DNA from: Blasia pusilla
Lineage: Eukaryota; Marchantiophyta; Marchantiopsida; Blasiales
Direction of reading: 5' to 3'
Assembly: GCA_050084515.1 (NCBI GenBank)
Contig: CM114274.1
Coordinates: forward strand, 22,196,001 to 22,260,000
Length of the DNA stretch: 64,000 nucleotides
Below the pieces are notes generated by a model. The model saw only the letters and a list, made by a program, of their open reading frames with translations, was not told the DNA's origin and made no database searches. Positions 36,635 through 56,207 of the stretch are shown here, piece by piece (the stretch's first letter is position 1; the number at the start of each line of letters is the position of its first letter). Both the position numbers and the translations under genes were made by a program.

Positions 36635-39347
36635 ATTCTCATGTGTGGTGAAGTTCTATGAGGTTTCATTCCCTCCCCTTTTCCATAATTGCCTTGGAGT
36701 CCATTGACTAATTGAGTGCCCCATTTTTTGATCTTGATGAGTTCTCCCATTAACTTTTATTTGAACCTTGTTTTATATTTTTTTTTTATATAGAGTTAGA
36801 GCTACCTCATAAAAGGTGGATACTTCTTATAGGCAATCATTCCCTCATATCCATTTGAGAGACATGTCTTGGGGATGAAACCTTTGTTCACATCTTCTAA
36901 CCTTCTTTCTACCTATAAATACTATTACGATTCATTTACATGGAAACCACATCCATGTATGAGCCCCTTTTGTGCAAGAGACCTCAACCTCATATCTCCA
37001 AAAAAATTTATTACTCATGAGATTTCTACATATCCCAAAAGTGTTCAATAAGACAAGAAGAGAAAGCATAAGAAATTTATTTTTTAAATATTAGGTTCAA
37101 GGGGATAGTAGGTGAGTGGGAATGAAACCAAAAAGGAGAGGTCATATGGGAACTACAATGTGTTGTTCAAGGCCTTTTTTTTTGGAAGTGAAGTTCCTAT
37201 TGTAATAAGAATTTAGGAAACAATGGTTGTATTTCTTCTTGTTGAAATAAGTTGGTAATGGGATATGTTTTGCTCTCCTCACTCTTCTTTCCAATCTAGC
37301 CTAATTCTCTGGCATTTTGGATCCATCTTGTTTTTTACTAGATGAATTCTTTTGTAAAGCAAGATATAGTGCTAACATTCTTCCAATTTGAAATTTTGGA
37401 AGATTGGGTTCGTACGTGAAGCTTAGGAATTTTTCTTGGAGAATCTTTGTCCCAACTACACAAAAAAAGAAGTTAAGCTCATTGAGTCCATTTCAACATC
37501 GACATACAAGGCCATATTGTAAAAAAATCAATCCCGCTCCCACTAAATCAATATTTTTTTTCACCAAATAGAACCTACTCTATTACTCACACGAGAAATT
37601 TGGTATTGGATTTTTCAATTTTATCATGTATCTATACTATTAAGATCACAAGGTTCCGCTTGAAAATGGAAGATCACACTTAGTGAAAGAAGTGAATCTT
37701 TCTTAAAGAAGAAAATGTTAGGTAATAAGGTTTTGTGTATCCAACCTCCTACATCAAATTGGGTGGGCAATGCAGTACTTGTCTTGTTTATTTCAGCATT
37801 CAATGGTTTTATTGAGCCGGAAAAAGGGCTCGCATTTACTATGTCTACTCTTCAAATATGTCATAATATTAAATAAAATAATGAGGCCTTTAATAGAGAG
37901 GTTGGTGATGATCTTGGATCTCCCTTTAGCATGGAGTAGATCACTTTTTGTAGTGGGGCCTACATGCCTTAGTATGAAAAAATAGGTCCCTTTGTCAAAT
38001 AAAGAATAATAAAATTGAAGGTAAGAAATAACAACTTCCAATATTTGGGGCCCAAAAACTCAAAAGTACCATTCCAAACCTCTTTTGTTTCTATTTCTCC
38101 TTGGTACACTTTTGTTAGTTGAATAATAGAGATGCTCAATGGAAAGTCCTTGTGAATTAGTGCCTAACAAGAACTAACCACAAGGTGGACGTTTGAGTAC
38201 TACAATGTATGCCATCATCCAAGTATAGAAACGTAGATGAAAGTAAACATGGTCAACCACACATTTGTCAATCAAATTTTACATTTTCGAATTGAAGATA
38301 GAGGATTGATTTCCTAGTTATGGGTCTTCTAGCAAGTGCCACAAGAGGCGTTGACGTGGATACCCATCAATAGCAAGGGGGGTAATCCGGGGTCGGCTGC
38401 CATTTTGAGGCAATCTCCATTATGTAATTCCTACGTTTAATCTACTTTCTTATTGCAGAGTGAATTTTTAATTTATGAACACCATGTGTAGCAAGATAAC
38501 ACACATGACAACAAGAACATATTGTTCATCACGCATAACAAAATTTAAAATTTTTCCTTCAACATCATTAGTCTCTTGCAAGGCACAAATCGCACTCTAT
38601 TCTCCTTTCATTAGATTTAGTTAGAGTTCATCCTAGTTACACTCGTAAACAAAGGAGCCCCACCTCTCGATAAGCTCTCGAATGTGTCGCAGCAAATTTA
38701 TCGCCCTTTGTTGGATCGCTCAACTACTTCGTGCTTGATGGGATCCGATGGGACCTGGGCAATAATATTGATTTCGAAGAACCCAGGCAAAACGAAAATA
38801 ACTTTGCTAGTAGCTAGCCCCCAAAAGCAATAACAGAAGTGTTGAAAACATTTTTTACGTAGGCTCCAACCAACAATTTTATGACCCTATTTAGAAGAGC
38901 CCCGTCTTCAGACCACACGTTCAAAGTTGAAACCTCCTGGAGTCCTGCATTCCTGTCCGTCTGCCCAGTGCCTATGAGACTCTACGTAACTATAAAGATG
39001 CCATGCACGCACTTGGGAACTTGGGAAGAAGTCGTTATGGATTTCGTCCGCCTCGCCATGGATGCACCTCCCACGTGGACGATCCGCAGGGGCTCGCATG
39101 CTAACCTTTGCAATCCTGCTCCCAACACCCGCATTCCCTCTACGTACGCGACACCGAAGTGGGACGGATGAAGTTCCGATGAACCGGCGGAGTGACTGAG
39201 GTACTAAGGGTTCTCCGAAAATCCACGATTCCACATATTCCGTCTGTCCGTTTTTTCGAAAGACTAAAACGTGACTATTTCTAAACATGGAAAGATTTCT
39301 GGTAATTCCGTCCGCCTTGGATCTTAAAATAGGGTAGTCAGCAGCAG

Positions 39348-39391
39348 TAGCCGGTTAGGACTTATGCCAGAGCATAAGTCCTAACCGGCTA
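39348..39391. repeat. Perfect 20-bp inverted repeat with a 4-nt loop
   Basis: Arms tagccggttaggacttatgc (39348-39367) and its exact reverse complement (39372-39391) flank the loop caga. It is too short for a plant MITE with an internal region. It may be a fold-back remnant or a source of a short hairpin RNA. Confidence 0.9.
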
Positions 39392-39545
39392 GAGCACAGT
39401 TTCTTTCTCTGACGGAAGCTGGTCCCTGCCACGTCGGCGGACACTAAATGCCATCAGCCACACCGTCTCAGGAACGACGGTGATAACTTTTTAATTCGTC
39501 TTTTTACGGTACTAATTTTATAAACACGTCCTTATATTATAATTA

Positions 39546-39706
39546 CTAGTCGGTGCTCCGCGCTGGTGAATAATATTCATTTGGGGCAGTCTACGGCCTT
39601 CGCATTCAAATCAGACGAAAAAAAAAAGACATGTGTTGTAAGGAAAGGTTTAAAAGATCACGGGAGGACGAGTTTCTCAAACCCCGTTCTCTTTCAATAA
39701 TATAGA
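39546..39706 (-). mobile_element. Short Helitron-like element (about 161 bp), minus strand
   Basis: On the minus strand it starts tctatattattgaaag and ends gcgcggagcaccgactag, followed by T, as plant Helitrons do (TC...CTAG|T). The nucleotides directly before its start are another CTAG end (39707-39710), preceded by gatgcaggggcactctta, which also looks like a Helitron 3' end. No proteins are encoded. The 3' hairpin is imperfect, which lowers confidence. Confidence 0.4.
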
Positions 39707-42130
39707 CTAGTAAGAGTGCCCCTGCATCGCTGGACGTCAGCGTTTACAATTAAAAAAAATCAAATTTTGAATTTTATTTTATATAGCCAATGTGTGGCCC
39801 GTTGAGAGGGGTTCTTCCGCATGACTTCTCTGTGTTTTGCTATCTGTTGTGTACATCGTTTGCCTTGTCTTCCCTGTGCTGTGATTGGATCGGCTAAGTT
39901 GAGAAAAGATGAGATGGCAGCCTTGGGCCCCTAAGATGCGAAAAGCTCATCTCAGTTGCGGAGATGAACGTACAACCATTGGGAGATGAGCGGTGAGTTG
40001 CATTTCAGTGAGCATTCGTGTTTCACAGAGAGAGAGAGATAGGCAAGACTCCGAGGACGAATACTATGACGCGTACTTTGAAAAATGTCTACAGAAATTA
40101 CCAAATTCTTCCCATGGTTTCCCCTCCTTCCTCGTGGTTTCCTGTGATCAGAGTTCCGTCACCACACCCTCCTCCGCTAATAGTGGTTGTCCCACTTCCA
40201 CCTATGCTCCTCCGTTAGAATGGTAGTGTCTACCTTTTGACTTGAAAAATACATTTATCAACATTCAAGACGGCTTGAATGATAATTGGTGTCTGAATCC
40301 AACAAGACGCGATTTATCAATAACACCTATATCTACACCCAACAAGCATTATCTCTTCCTTGAATATTGACTCAGCACACAAAATCAAATCAACCAGAGC
40401 GACTAATGATCCCACGACAAGCAATAATCCCATGACACGAGTTAGGAAATAGATGTGATTCCGAAGGGAAAATAATGAGAGAATAAGAAAAAATTGGCAA
40501 AATATTACAAATTTTTTCTTTGATTCATATTTGATGGGAAGGGAAAAAGAATTTTAATAGAGAAGGAGTAGATATTGTTTAAATTTTATGGAAAGATGGA
40601 ATGATTTAGAGGAGTGGGGTATCATTTAAATTTAATTTGAGGAGTGGAGTTACTTAGAAGAGTGGAATTTTTATACTCTTCTAAGATTTCAGCAAATAGA
40701 AATTTTATTTAAAATTTTAATATTATGAGTATTTTTAAAAATAATCATGTTAATTCATATTTGATATTTTGGGAAAGAAAAATGAATTTGAATGACAAAG
40801 GGAAATAATTTCATGAATTAAAATTTACTAATATTGTGTATGTTGCGATGCTATCAAAATGCTTTCTTGACAATAAGTAGCGATGATATAAGAGAGAGAA
40901 TGACTAGAAGAAAAGATAAAATGTAACTCTTATTTTCAATTCTTTCATGAAATTTATAGTTTTTTATAAATTTATAATTACAAGCCCCTAGTAATATAAG
41001 TTTGCAATTTTTCATCTCGTTTGTCTTCTAAATAGTAAGTTCTTAAAATGAAAAATTGGTAAGATTTTGAACTTGGTGGAGAGGGAATTTTTAGTTATAT
41101 CAAAAAAGATATTGGTATCAAACATTACGAGGGAACATGAGAATGGTCAAGAAATTTATTTTTTATTATATGAGTAATTTATTTCATAAATAGGGAGATT
41201 TAAAAAATATACAATTTTGAATTTTTTATGATCATGTTGATCTTATTGAAAATATTTCAATGCATAAGAGTGTAGCAAAATGTTCAAATTAGATATTTTT
41301 ATGCAAGAGATTCATTTAATAATTTATGGTCAAAGTGGCTAACAAGTCACACATCTAAATGTGTGGCATAAGAGAATTGGGCATATGAATCTTCAAAGAT
41401 TATAGAGTCTTTCATCATTTAATCTAGTAATAGGACTTCCTAAATTATCAAGTTCTATTATGTTAGAGGTATGCCATATTTGCCAATTTGGAAAACAAGT
41501 TAGATTTTCATTTCCAAAGCAAAGTGTAAGAGCATCCAAATATTAGAATTGATTCACGGTGATGTGTGGACAACATCACAACATAACCTTAGTGGTTGCC
41601 AATAGTTTGTTTCATTTATTGATGACTTCTTTAGATATAAATATGGGTATACTTTATGAAAGTCAAGTCAGAGGTATTCTCAATATTCCAAACACTCAGA
41701 ATTCTTGTAGAGAAGCAGATTGGAGAACAAATTCTCAAATTGCGTTGAAATGGAGGGGGAGAGTACCTTTCAACAGAGTTTGATGACTACTTACATCATA
41801 ATGACATCCAACGACAAGTGACTTGCCATTACAATCCAAAACCAAATAGAGTGGCTCAAAAGAAGAATCAATATATTGTTGAGGCAACACGTGCTATGCT
41901 AAATGAGAAAACAATACCTAAGGTGTATTGGAAAGAGGTTGTAGCTTGCGCAATCTTCTTAATAAACCAAACTCCAATATTAAATGCTTATGATAAGACT
42001 CCATTCGAAGTCTTCACACGAAGAAAACGTGATTTTTCTTTCCTAAAAGTATTTGGCTGTATTTGTTATACTCGTGTTTCTTTTGAAAGACGTCAAAAAT
42101 TAGATCCCAAATGTGAAAGATGTATCTTTA

Positions 42131-42648
42131 TATCCGACCACGCTCTTGCATATGACTATTTGGCCGTCCTCACAGAGATGCAGCACAAAGCCGTGGAGAT
42201 ACAAGTGCAAAGAACGCTTCGAGAGCTCGTTCGAGAGTCCATGGAACGATAGACCCGCACTCAAGGACAGGAAATTGACGAGTTGTAAAAGTCTCTCTAC
42301 AGAGTAGAGGGTGAATTAGTGGAAGCCAGATACAAATCGCAAAATCCAGGCTAATCGGAGAGTCTAGCAATGGACATAGAGCACGGGGCGGATGAACTCT
42401 ACGCACAATTACAACAGTCTTCGCTCTACGCTGCGAAGCTGCAAGAGCGGATCGACCTTCTCCAAGCATGACTCAATAACGCAACATTGGAGGATACGAA
42501 GAATGGAAAACTTTTGATTGATCAACAGCAAACCAATATCTACTTGGTGTCTCAATGGAGCCAAGCCACGGAAAAAGTTACGGTGTTGGAGACACATCAG
42601 AAGCTTCACATAGAAGTACGCAAAGAACAAGAGGAAGCTTAGCTAGGC
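42131..42648 (+). other. Foreign coiled-coil coding segment inside the copia element
   Basis: Copia normally passes from CIFIGYS straight to the KGYK block. Here CIFIS (near 42135) and GTKGYKCYIP (from 42650) are separated by about 515 bp. The intervening frame reads as heptad-like, Glu/Gln/Leu-rich protein (VEIQVQRTLRELVRESMER, GQEIDEL, VEGELVEARY, YAQLQQSSLYAAKLQERIDL, VTVLETHQKLHIEVRKEQEE), interrupted by four stops. It is probably an inserted piece of another gene or of another element's gag. Its source is not recognised and no target duplication was found. Confidence 0.5.
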
Positions 42649-44836
42649 TGATGGAACTAAGGGCTATAAGTGCTACATTCCATGCTCTAGACAATTTATT
42701 ATTAATCGTGATGTTGTTTTTGATGAGCTAAAATCATGGTATGCTCCATCTGAGCTTATTCCACCTATAAACTTGTCTATTGAGGGGGAGAATATGATTA
42801 TAAACCAACAACAATTGCCTAAAAATTTCCCAAGTACTAGTGCAAGATTAGAATTCTTCAATTAAATCTATTAATTGATGCTCGAAAAGAGTACGTATTC
42901 AGTCTCTTGACACTAGTCAAAGCTCGAGTTAGATGTTAGAAGCATCCACCTTTGAACAAAAACTTCATAGATCAATTAGAGTTACATATCCTGTTTATAC
43001 ATTCATAAATGAAGAATTCCTTGCAAAACAGCATGCATATGTGATGACTATCCTTCGAAAACAAAAACCAAGTTGATGTGAAGATGTTGCAAGTAATGTC
43101 GAATGGATTGAAGGTGGAGAGGAAGAGCTTGCTGCATTAAGACATCAACAAACCTGAGAGCTGGATAATATATCTTTTGGTAAAGAAGCTAGTGGTTGCA
43201 AATGGGTTTACAAATTCAAGCGCAATCAAGATGGTACAGATATAACTCCAAATTGGTAGCCAAGGGCTTTGCACAACAATATGGCATCGATTATGAGGAG
43301 ACATTTGGCTCCATTGTAAAGATGATAACTATGAGAACAATAGTTATAATTGCAGTAAGTAAGAAGTGGAGATTACATCACATGGACATCAAGAATGCCT
43401 TGTTGAATGGAGATTTATATGAGCAAGTATATGAGGAGGTTTACATGACTCAACCACGTGGATATGAGCATCCAAAGTTCCATTTCGCGTATATAAGTTA
43501 AAGACAGCTAGATACGGGCTCAAGCAAGCTCCAAGAGCTTGGTATGGCAAGATTACATACATCCTAAAAGAGTTGGGCTTTAGGGTATGTGATTCTGACC
43601 CCTCGCTATATGTCTTGAAAGGGCAAGGTCACACGGTTATCATTATGTTGTATGTTGACAACCTCTTGATTATTGGGAGTACTAAGGATAAGGTACAACA
43701 AATCAAGCTAAAGGTACACAAAGAATTTGATATAAAGGACTTGGGAGAATTGAAGTACTTCCTTGGTATTGAGTTTATCAAGGTGGGAGAGAGCATATGG
43801 TTATTATAAGGACAATATGTTCTTCACATGCTTTCAAAATATGGTATAACGGCTTATAAGCCAATCTCTACACCATTGGATCAAAGTGTGAAGTTAAGAG
43901 TGGATGAAGGAGAGTTGCTTGAAGATTCTAATGCATACATGCGCATGGTTGGAATTTTATATATATATATATAACCAGGCCAGGCTTGAGCTATGCAATT
44001 GGCCTAATGGGCTAATTTATACAAGCACATCAAAAATCTCATCTTCATATTGTAAGGAGGATTATATGGTGTGTGAAATTCTCTGTTCAATTCGGGCTTC
44101 AATTTGAACCTTCTCTAAGCTTACAAATATAGGGATTCACGTATAGATGCTGATTGGGCAAGAAGCGTGTCTAATAGACCCTCCATATATCGTTATTCAT
44201 TTTCCTTAGAAGTGTTGTTATAAGTTCGGCTTCAAAGAAGCAACCTATAGTTGCTTTATCTTCAAGAGAGGTTGAGTATAGAGGAACAATCAATGCAGTA
44301 TTTGAGGCGATGTGGCTTCATCGATTACTTACTAAGATTTGTGTTAGAAACTTAGGACTTGGTGTATATATGCAGACAATATTAGTAGCATCAAGCTTTC
44401 TAATAACCCTTTTGCAAAATAATATGCTAAATTTAACAAGAGGATGAATAAAATAAAATAAAATAAAAGTGAAAAACTATTTTTTTCTATGACTGCGACT
44501 ACAGTAGGTTTACGTGTGAAGTATCCGAGAGGAAAACTATAGTTTCTTTATGGTTCCACTACTGTATACAATCGCCGGTGGCATCTCCCAAGCCATCCAC
44601 GTGTGACAGGGGTGACCGTTTGCCTAGAATGCCAAATTTCATGCCCGAAAAAAGCATGTTGAGATGCATTATCATTTTATCAAAAAGAAAGTGCTTGTAG
44701 GATAAATTGATCTAGTGTATGTAGGTACAAATCAAAAAATTAATGTTATTTTTACAGAGGCATTGCCTAGAGATAAGTTTGAGTTGTTTAGAAACGATTC
44801 AGGTGTAAGAGATATCGATATGAGCTTGAGGGGGAG

Positions 44837-45500
44837 TATTGAAGAGTGAGTTATAATCAAGCTCATCAGACACCCAAACTCCTATATTTTATACTCAAAC
44901 AAATACGACTTCAAAGCTTAATCTTGGTTAGTTATTTAAGCACGGTTATCTTAACTAAGGTTAGTTAATTACAATGTTTAACTCGAGACTATGGTTAGGA
45001 CTAAGATTAGAGTTACTTATATTTATCCTATATAATTGAGAAGAGGACCAATCTCCATTCATTATCTCATTGCAAAATTTCATTTTCTATAGTGTTGTGT
45101 GATCTAATGTGAGAGTCGTATCCCATTAATTATGCTCTTTGCGTCTATTCATCCTCTGGTTTCCGAACCCGAGATTGAGTTAGTTAACCCAAATCCCTCT
45201 CCAAAATTCCCTTATGGAATAAGAATAAATTTTATATGTTCTCCTTATTAGTGTGCAAGAGATTGTAGCACAATGGGTAATCATCCCCCCTACGAAACGG
45301 TGGCTAAGTGTCCCTCCTCGCTTAACTTGACTCTCACCTAACCCAAGGATCAAGAGGCGCGTGCTTCTTTAGCAATTTTCTACGTCTAGGTGTTGGAACA
45401 TCCCGTTCCATATTGTGAAAGGGTTAAACTCTTTGAAGTTCCTAGCCCTCTATGAGTCACACAAACTCCTAAACTCTGTAATAAAGTCATGTAACTCTAT
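44837..45500 (+). repeat. 3' LTR of the copia element
   Basis: It begins tattgaag directly after the polypurine tract; copia LTRs usually start TGTTGAAG, so one base has changed. The 3' limit is set by similarity to the inverted remnant at 35470-35885, which shares the gtaataaagt block near the end. The exact terminus is uncertain by tens of bases. Confidence 0.6.
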
Positions 45501-46769
45501 GCAGGTACAATGGTACAATGCGATAATGGAGGCACGGAATGGCTACAAATAGCATCACACACGTTGATGGGATACAAAACGCAGCCACATCCCCTCCTCT
45601 ATTAGCAATATATGCTATGCTGCTCAATGATGATAAGGCTCCACGATCGAGACGATGTAGTGAGACTACGAGCGACACGACGTGAAAATCGGCGGCGCGT
45701 TATGGCTACGGGCTTCATGACTACCAATCAACATGCATAGTAGAACAAGACTCGAAACTTGATCTCATCCGTTGACAACACCCAAGTAGCGACGAGCGGT
45801 AGTTGACGGTCGTTAAATAGACGACGATGGTTGAACAATACATGGTTGGTGAATATCAATAGTTATTATGATATCTCACATGTGGTTTAACATGGCTTTA
45901 TTTTAACCTTATTCAAAATTTAATGTCTTTTGATTTTTTTCACGCTCCACTAACCCCTTAAACCAAGGGTTACCTCACAAAAATTATTTCATATTTGGCT
46001 TATATTCCACTAAGCCCCATAAATCTTAGGTCAACATCTACTAAATAAAGTTAACACTTGACTTTACCCTCAAATCACTTTTTCCTCTTGTCTTAAGCAC
46101 TAAGCTAAAATGATTTTTTACTTTTTTCTACCTATTGACTAAGAATTTTATCAAAAAATTTGAAATTGCACTTTCCTTCACAAGTTGGCTATGGCAGCCC
46201 ATGGAAACGGTCACAACTTAGTGTTCAAATGTCCAAATCGCACATTTTTTCTTCAACAATATGCACGGTTTTTTCAACAAGGTGAAAAAATTCCCTAAAA
46301 AATTTGCATAACAAAGCACACAAACGAGCGGATCTTGCTTTAGTGAGCACTCCCATGAGCCGCTAAATGTCTCGGGAACACATTCCCCAACTTGCAAATA
46401 CAATGAGAAAGCAACAACTCCAGCATTGTAGAGCTCTCAATCTCTCTTTATAAACAAGTGTACAAAAATCTATCTTTCTCTCATGTCACTCTCCTAATGG
46501 GAGATTTGGATTACTCACAAGGCAAGGAGGACCATAGCTCCATCACCTCATACCAAGAGATCCAACAAAAAGAGAATCAACTCTAAAGTTCTCTCTCCTT
46601 GGGTATATCCCCTTCCTCTCCCAAGGTCTCTCCATAGTAACATATGCTTACATGTTACCTCTTTGGCTCTTGATCTATTGTAGGGGGTCAACGGCCACTT
46701 ACTAAAGTGGAAATTAGACTCTATTCATAATGGTAACTTACTCGAAATAGTAAGTTTCTCTATATAGCT
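45501..46769. other. Intergenic sequence, nothing recognised
   Basis: No coding block was recognised. A short inverted repeat, aacttact/agtaagtt, occurs at about 46735-46757 just before the dispersed repeat. Confidence 0.4.
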
Positions 46770-46920
46770 CCAAATGAGCCGAAACGAAGGAGAAACTTGC
46801 TTTCTCACGTTACTCGTGGCCTTAACATGTCATCCTGAACCTCCCGAGGATACCCTATAATACCCTTGAAGGCCCTCGAACTTGTCTATCTATTCTAAAA
46901 GACGTGACATCTACTTATCC
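46770..46920 (+). repeat. Dispersed ~160-bp repeat, copy B
   Basis: It shares with copy A (2945-3105) the block aatgagccgaaacgaagg, a CTTGCTTTCTCA stretch, and atctattctaaaagacgtga about 75 bases further on. Confidence 0.55.
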
Positions 46921-47849
46921 TCCGAAGCATGTTAAAAAGATTGAGTGTTGAAATGACTCGAGCGAAGAAAAATCTACAAGCCTTTAAAGCACAAAAAAAT
47001 ACACAACATAAGATTGCAAGTCAAGGTACAATAGGTGCAAGTTCCTCGTAAGTCCACACACTTGCCAAAGTGGGCTTAAAAAAAATTCCCATATGATGAG
47101 TAATAACCAATTTCGACTCAAAATGGAATTACAAATTTTTTTGTGAGTCTTTTGTAGGTCCATTTTGGTTCTGAGGACTTATTAATTTTGGAACACTCAC
47201 AAAGGCTAGTGCAATCAAAAAGGTCTCATAACATACTTAAAGACATCCACATTATATTCAAAAGAAATTGGCAATATACATGCAAAGAAGTAGTCCTCTA
47301 TAAAAAAAAAGGATTCAAAAAAATTTGTGGACATCCCATCATCCTACTAGTGAGGTCAAATGCTATGTCGCATCATCGTAAGTCATCTATTTACAATCCG
47401 TAACATCAAGAGTCATCTTGTAATCCACTCATTAAACCTATGTACACTTGGGACAAGTTCCATGTGCTTAAGAAACCATGTCAAAAGACGGTGTCAAACA
47501 CAACATATGCCACCCTCTTAAATACTCACCATAGACTAAGATGGCAACATCATGGTTGCTCCCATGGCAAACCCATAGAACAAAGATCCCAAGCCTCTAG
47601 GCACCATAGAAGAGTTTGAATAAAAATCCCCATCAATATTTTGAGATGAGGTGACACAAAATTAGATACATGGTCTTTCCAAATAGTACCATCACAAACT
47701 TTGAATTAACACAATGAATGTTGAAGCCATAAACTTATATATATATGTGCAAAATGATGGTTATATCTTGTTATCATATCCAATGTCCTTGATAGAGTTA
47801 TTAAAGCATCTTGTGTATTCAATGAAAACGATGTATACACACGCGACAT

Positions 47850-48005
47850 TTATTATGTCTCCTAGAATAGATTGATGAGTTAATAAGAGAACACCTTTTA
47901 GGATATTGGAGGACAACCTTAGGAGGTCGAAGAGGACCTAATGGAGCCTCAGATAACTTGAGAGAGCAGGTTTCCCTTTCGTTCCAACTCATTTGGCATT
48001 ATATA
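47850..48005 (-). repeat. Dispersed ~160-bp repeat, copy C (inverted)
   Basis: The reverse complement reads aaatgagttggaacgaaagg, then gaaacctgctctctca, and later atctattctaggagacataa, in the same order as copies A and B. Confidence 0.5.
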
Positions 48006-48271
48006 AAAAAAACTTCTTATTTTGGCTAAATTACAATTAGAAGTAGAATTGATTTTCCACTTCTCGAAGTAACCCTTAATCCCCTATAACAAGTCAAAGG
48101 TCAAGGAGATGACTTACGATCGTAGATTACCACGAAGAAAGCTTGAGAGAGGAATAAGAATATACTAGAAAAAATTTCAAGAGTAATCTATACCTCTCAA
48201 TAAGAAAGTGAATTTGGTTTGACGTGAGATAAGGAGATTTGTGAGATAAGGAGATTTATGAGCGCATGGTG

Positions 48272-48358
48272 AGTGATCTTAATCTAATAGCCACATTTTA
48301 ATATTCAATCATCTAGAGTGATCTTAATCTAATAGAAACATTTTAATATTCAATCATC
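48272..48358. repeat. Tandem duplication, ~45-bp unit, two copies
   Basis: The unit agtgatcttaatctaatag...ttttaatattcaatcatc is repeated at once with two or three changes. It lies about 600 bp beyond the 3' end of the NAD-ME gene. Confidence 0.8.
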
Positions 48359-48958
48359 ACGATATTTAAATATCATGAATTCTTATGACATTGTGTATGT
48401 TAACGTGTGTATTAAATGACAACGATGTATGATATATAACAAAGTATATGCACACGACAATACCATATATCAAATCACATGCAAAACTGAGTGCTATATT
48501 GGACCCATTTCTTAGAGGTAGTAATAGACCTTTTGCCCATTTGAATTGTAGAGCTTTGTACCCCCAAAGTCCTTATTGCCATATTGTTGTGTTAGACTCT
48601 GATGAATGCAACACCATCAATCGTTTCTCTTGACTATTAATTTTGACAACTCAAAGGGTCAAAAATAGAAACATTGCAATCTCGATCAATTGTCAAAGAC
48701 TCCTACTCTGCTCATTCCTTCTAAACATCATACTACTATTCCTTTTGATGCTCCAAAATTGTCCAAATTGTTACTACTCCTACATTAGTTTTGCGTCCAT
48801 GTATCTATAAGTAAACTTGGAAATCTTCATTAAATAGAGAAGATTGGATCCCTGCTCAACATATGCATGCAAATACTTTGAGGCACCATCTGGAGCCTCA
48901 AGAATCTTTCCACAAGTCTCAGACTTTTGGAAATGGGAGGGAATTTCTACGATGCCAA

Positions 48959-56207
<7,249 letters not shown>

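Larger units (their letters stand above)
35890..41330. other. AT-rich intergenic tract with hairpins and Helitron-like ends
   Basis: No gene was recognised. Short frames at 38881-39290 on both strands lie in normal-GC sequence but match nothing I know. Inverted repeats lie at 36593-36634 and 39348-39391, and Helitron-like termini near 35906, 37631 and 39546-39710. The rest is AT-rich (40450-41330 strongly so). Confidence 0.4.
41337..45500 (+). mobile_element. Ty1/copia retrotransposon, degenerate (integrase, RT, RNase H, 3' LTR)
   Basis: The order is that of copia pol. A GAG-pre-integrase/HHCC block (about 41345-41500; LNVWHKRIGHMNLQRL, then CHICQFGKQ) is followed by the integrase core with D-D-E remains (GDVW, FIDDF, a broken GGEY) and 41818-42130 (EATRAMLNEK, ACAIFLINQTPI). 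After a foreign segment, INRDVVFDE follows near 42700. RT starts near 43190 (GCKWVYKFKR, LVAKGFAQQYGIDYEETF, HHMDIKNALLNGDLYE) and carries YVDN where YVDD is normal. LGELKYFLGIEF and RNase H remains (ADWARS..NRPS, KKQPIVALSSREVEY) run to 44340. A ttgagggggag polypurine tract at 44826-44836 precedes the LTR. Many stops and frameshifts occur. No gag or 5' LTR is recognised upstream. Confidence 0.85.

Noticed and set aside
38881-39290. Overlapping ORFs of 96 and 126 aa on both strands
   Set aside because: No recognisable motif on either strand; codon content does not favour one frame.
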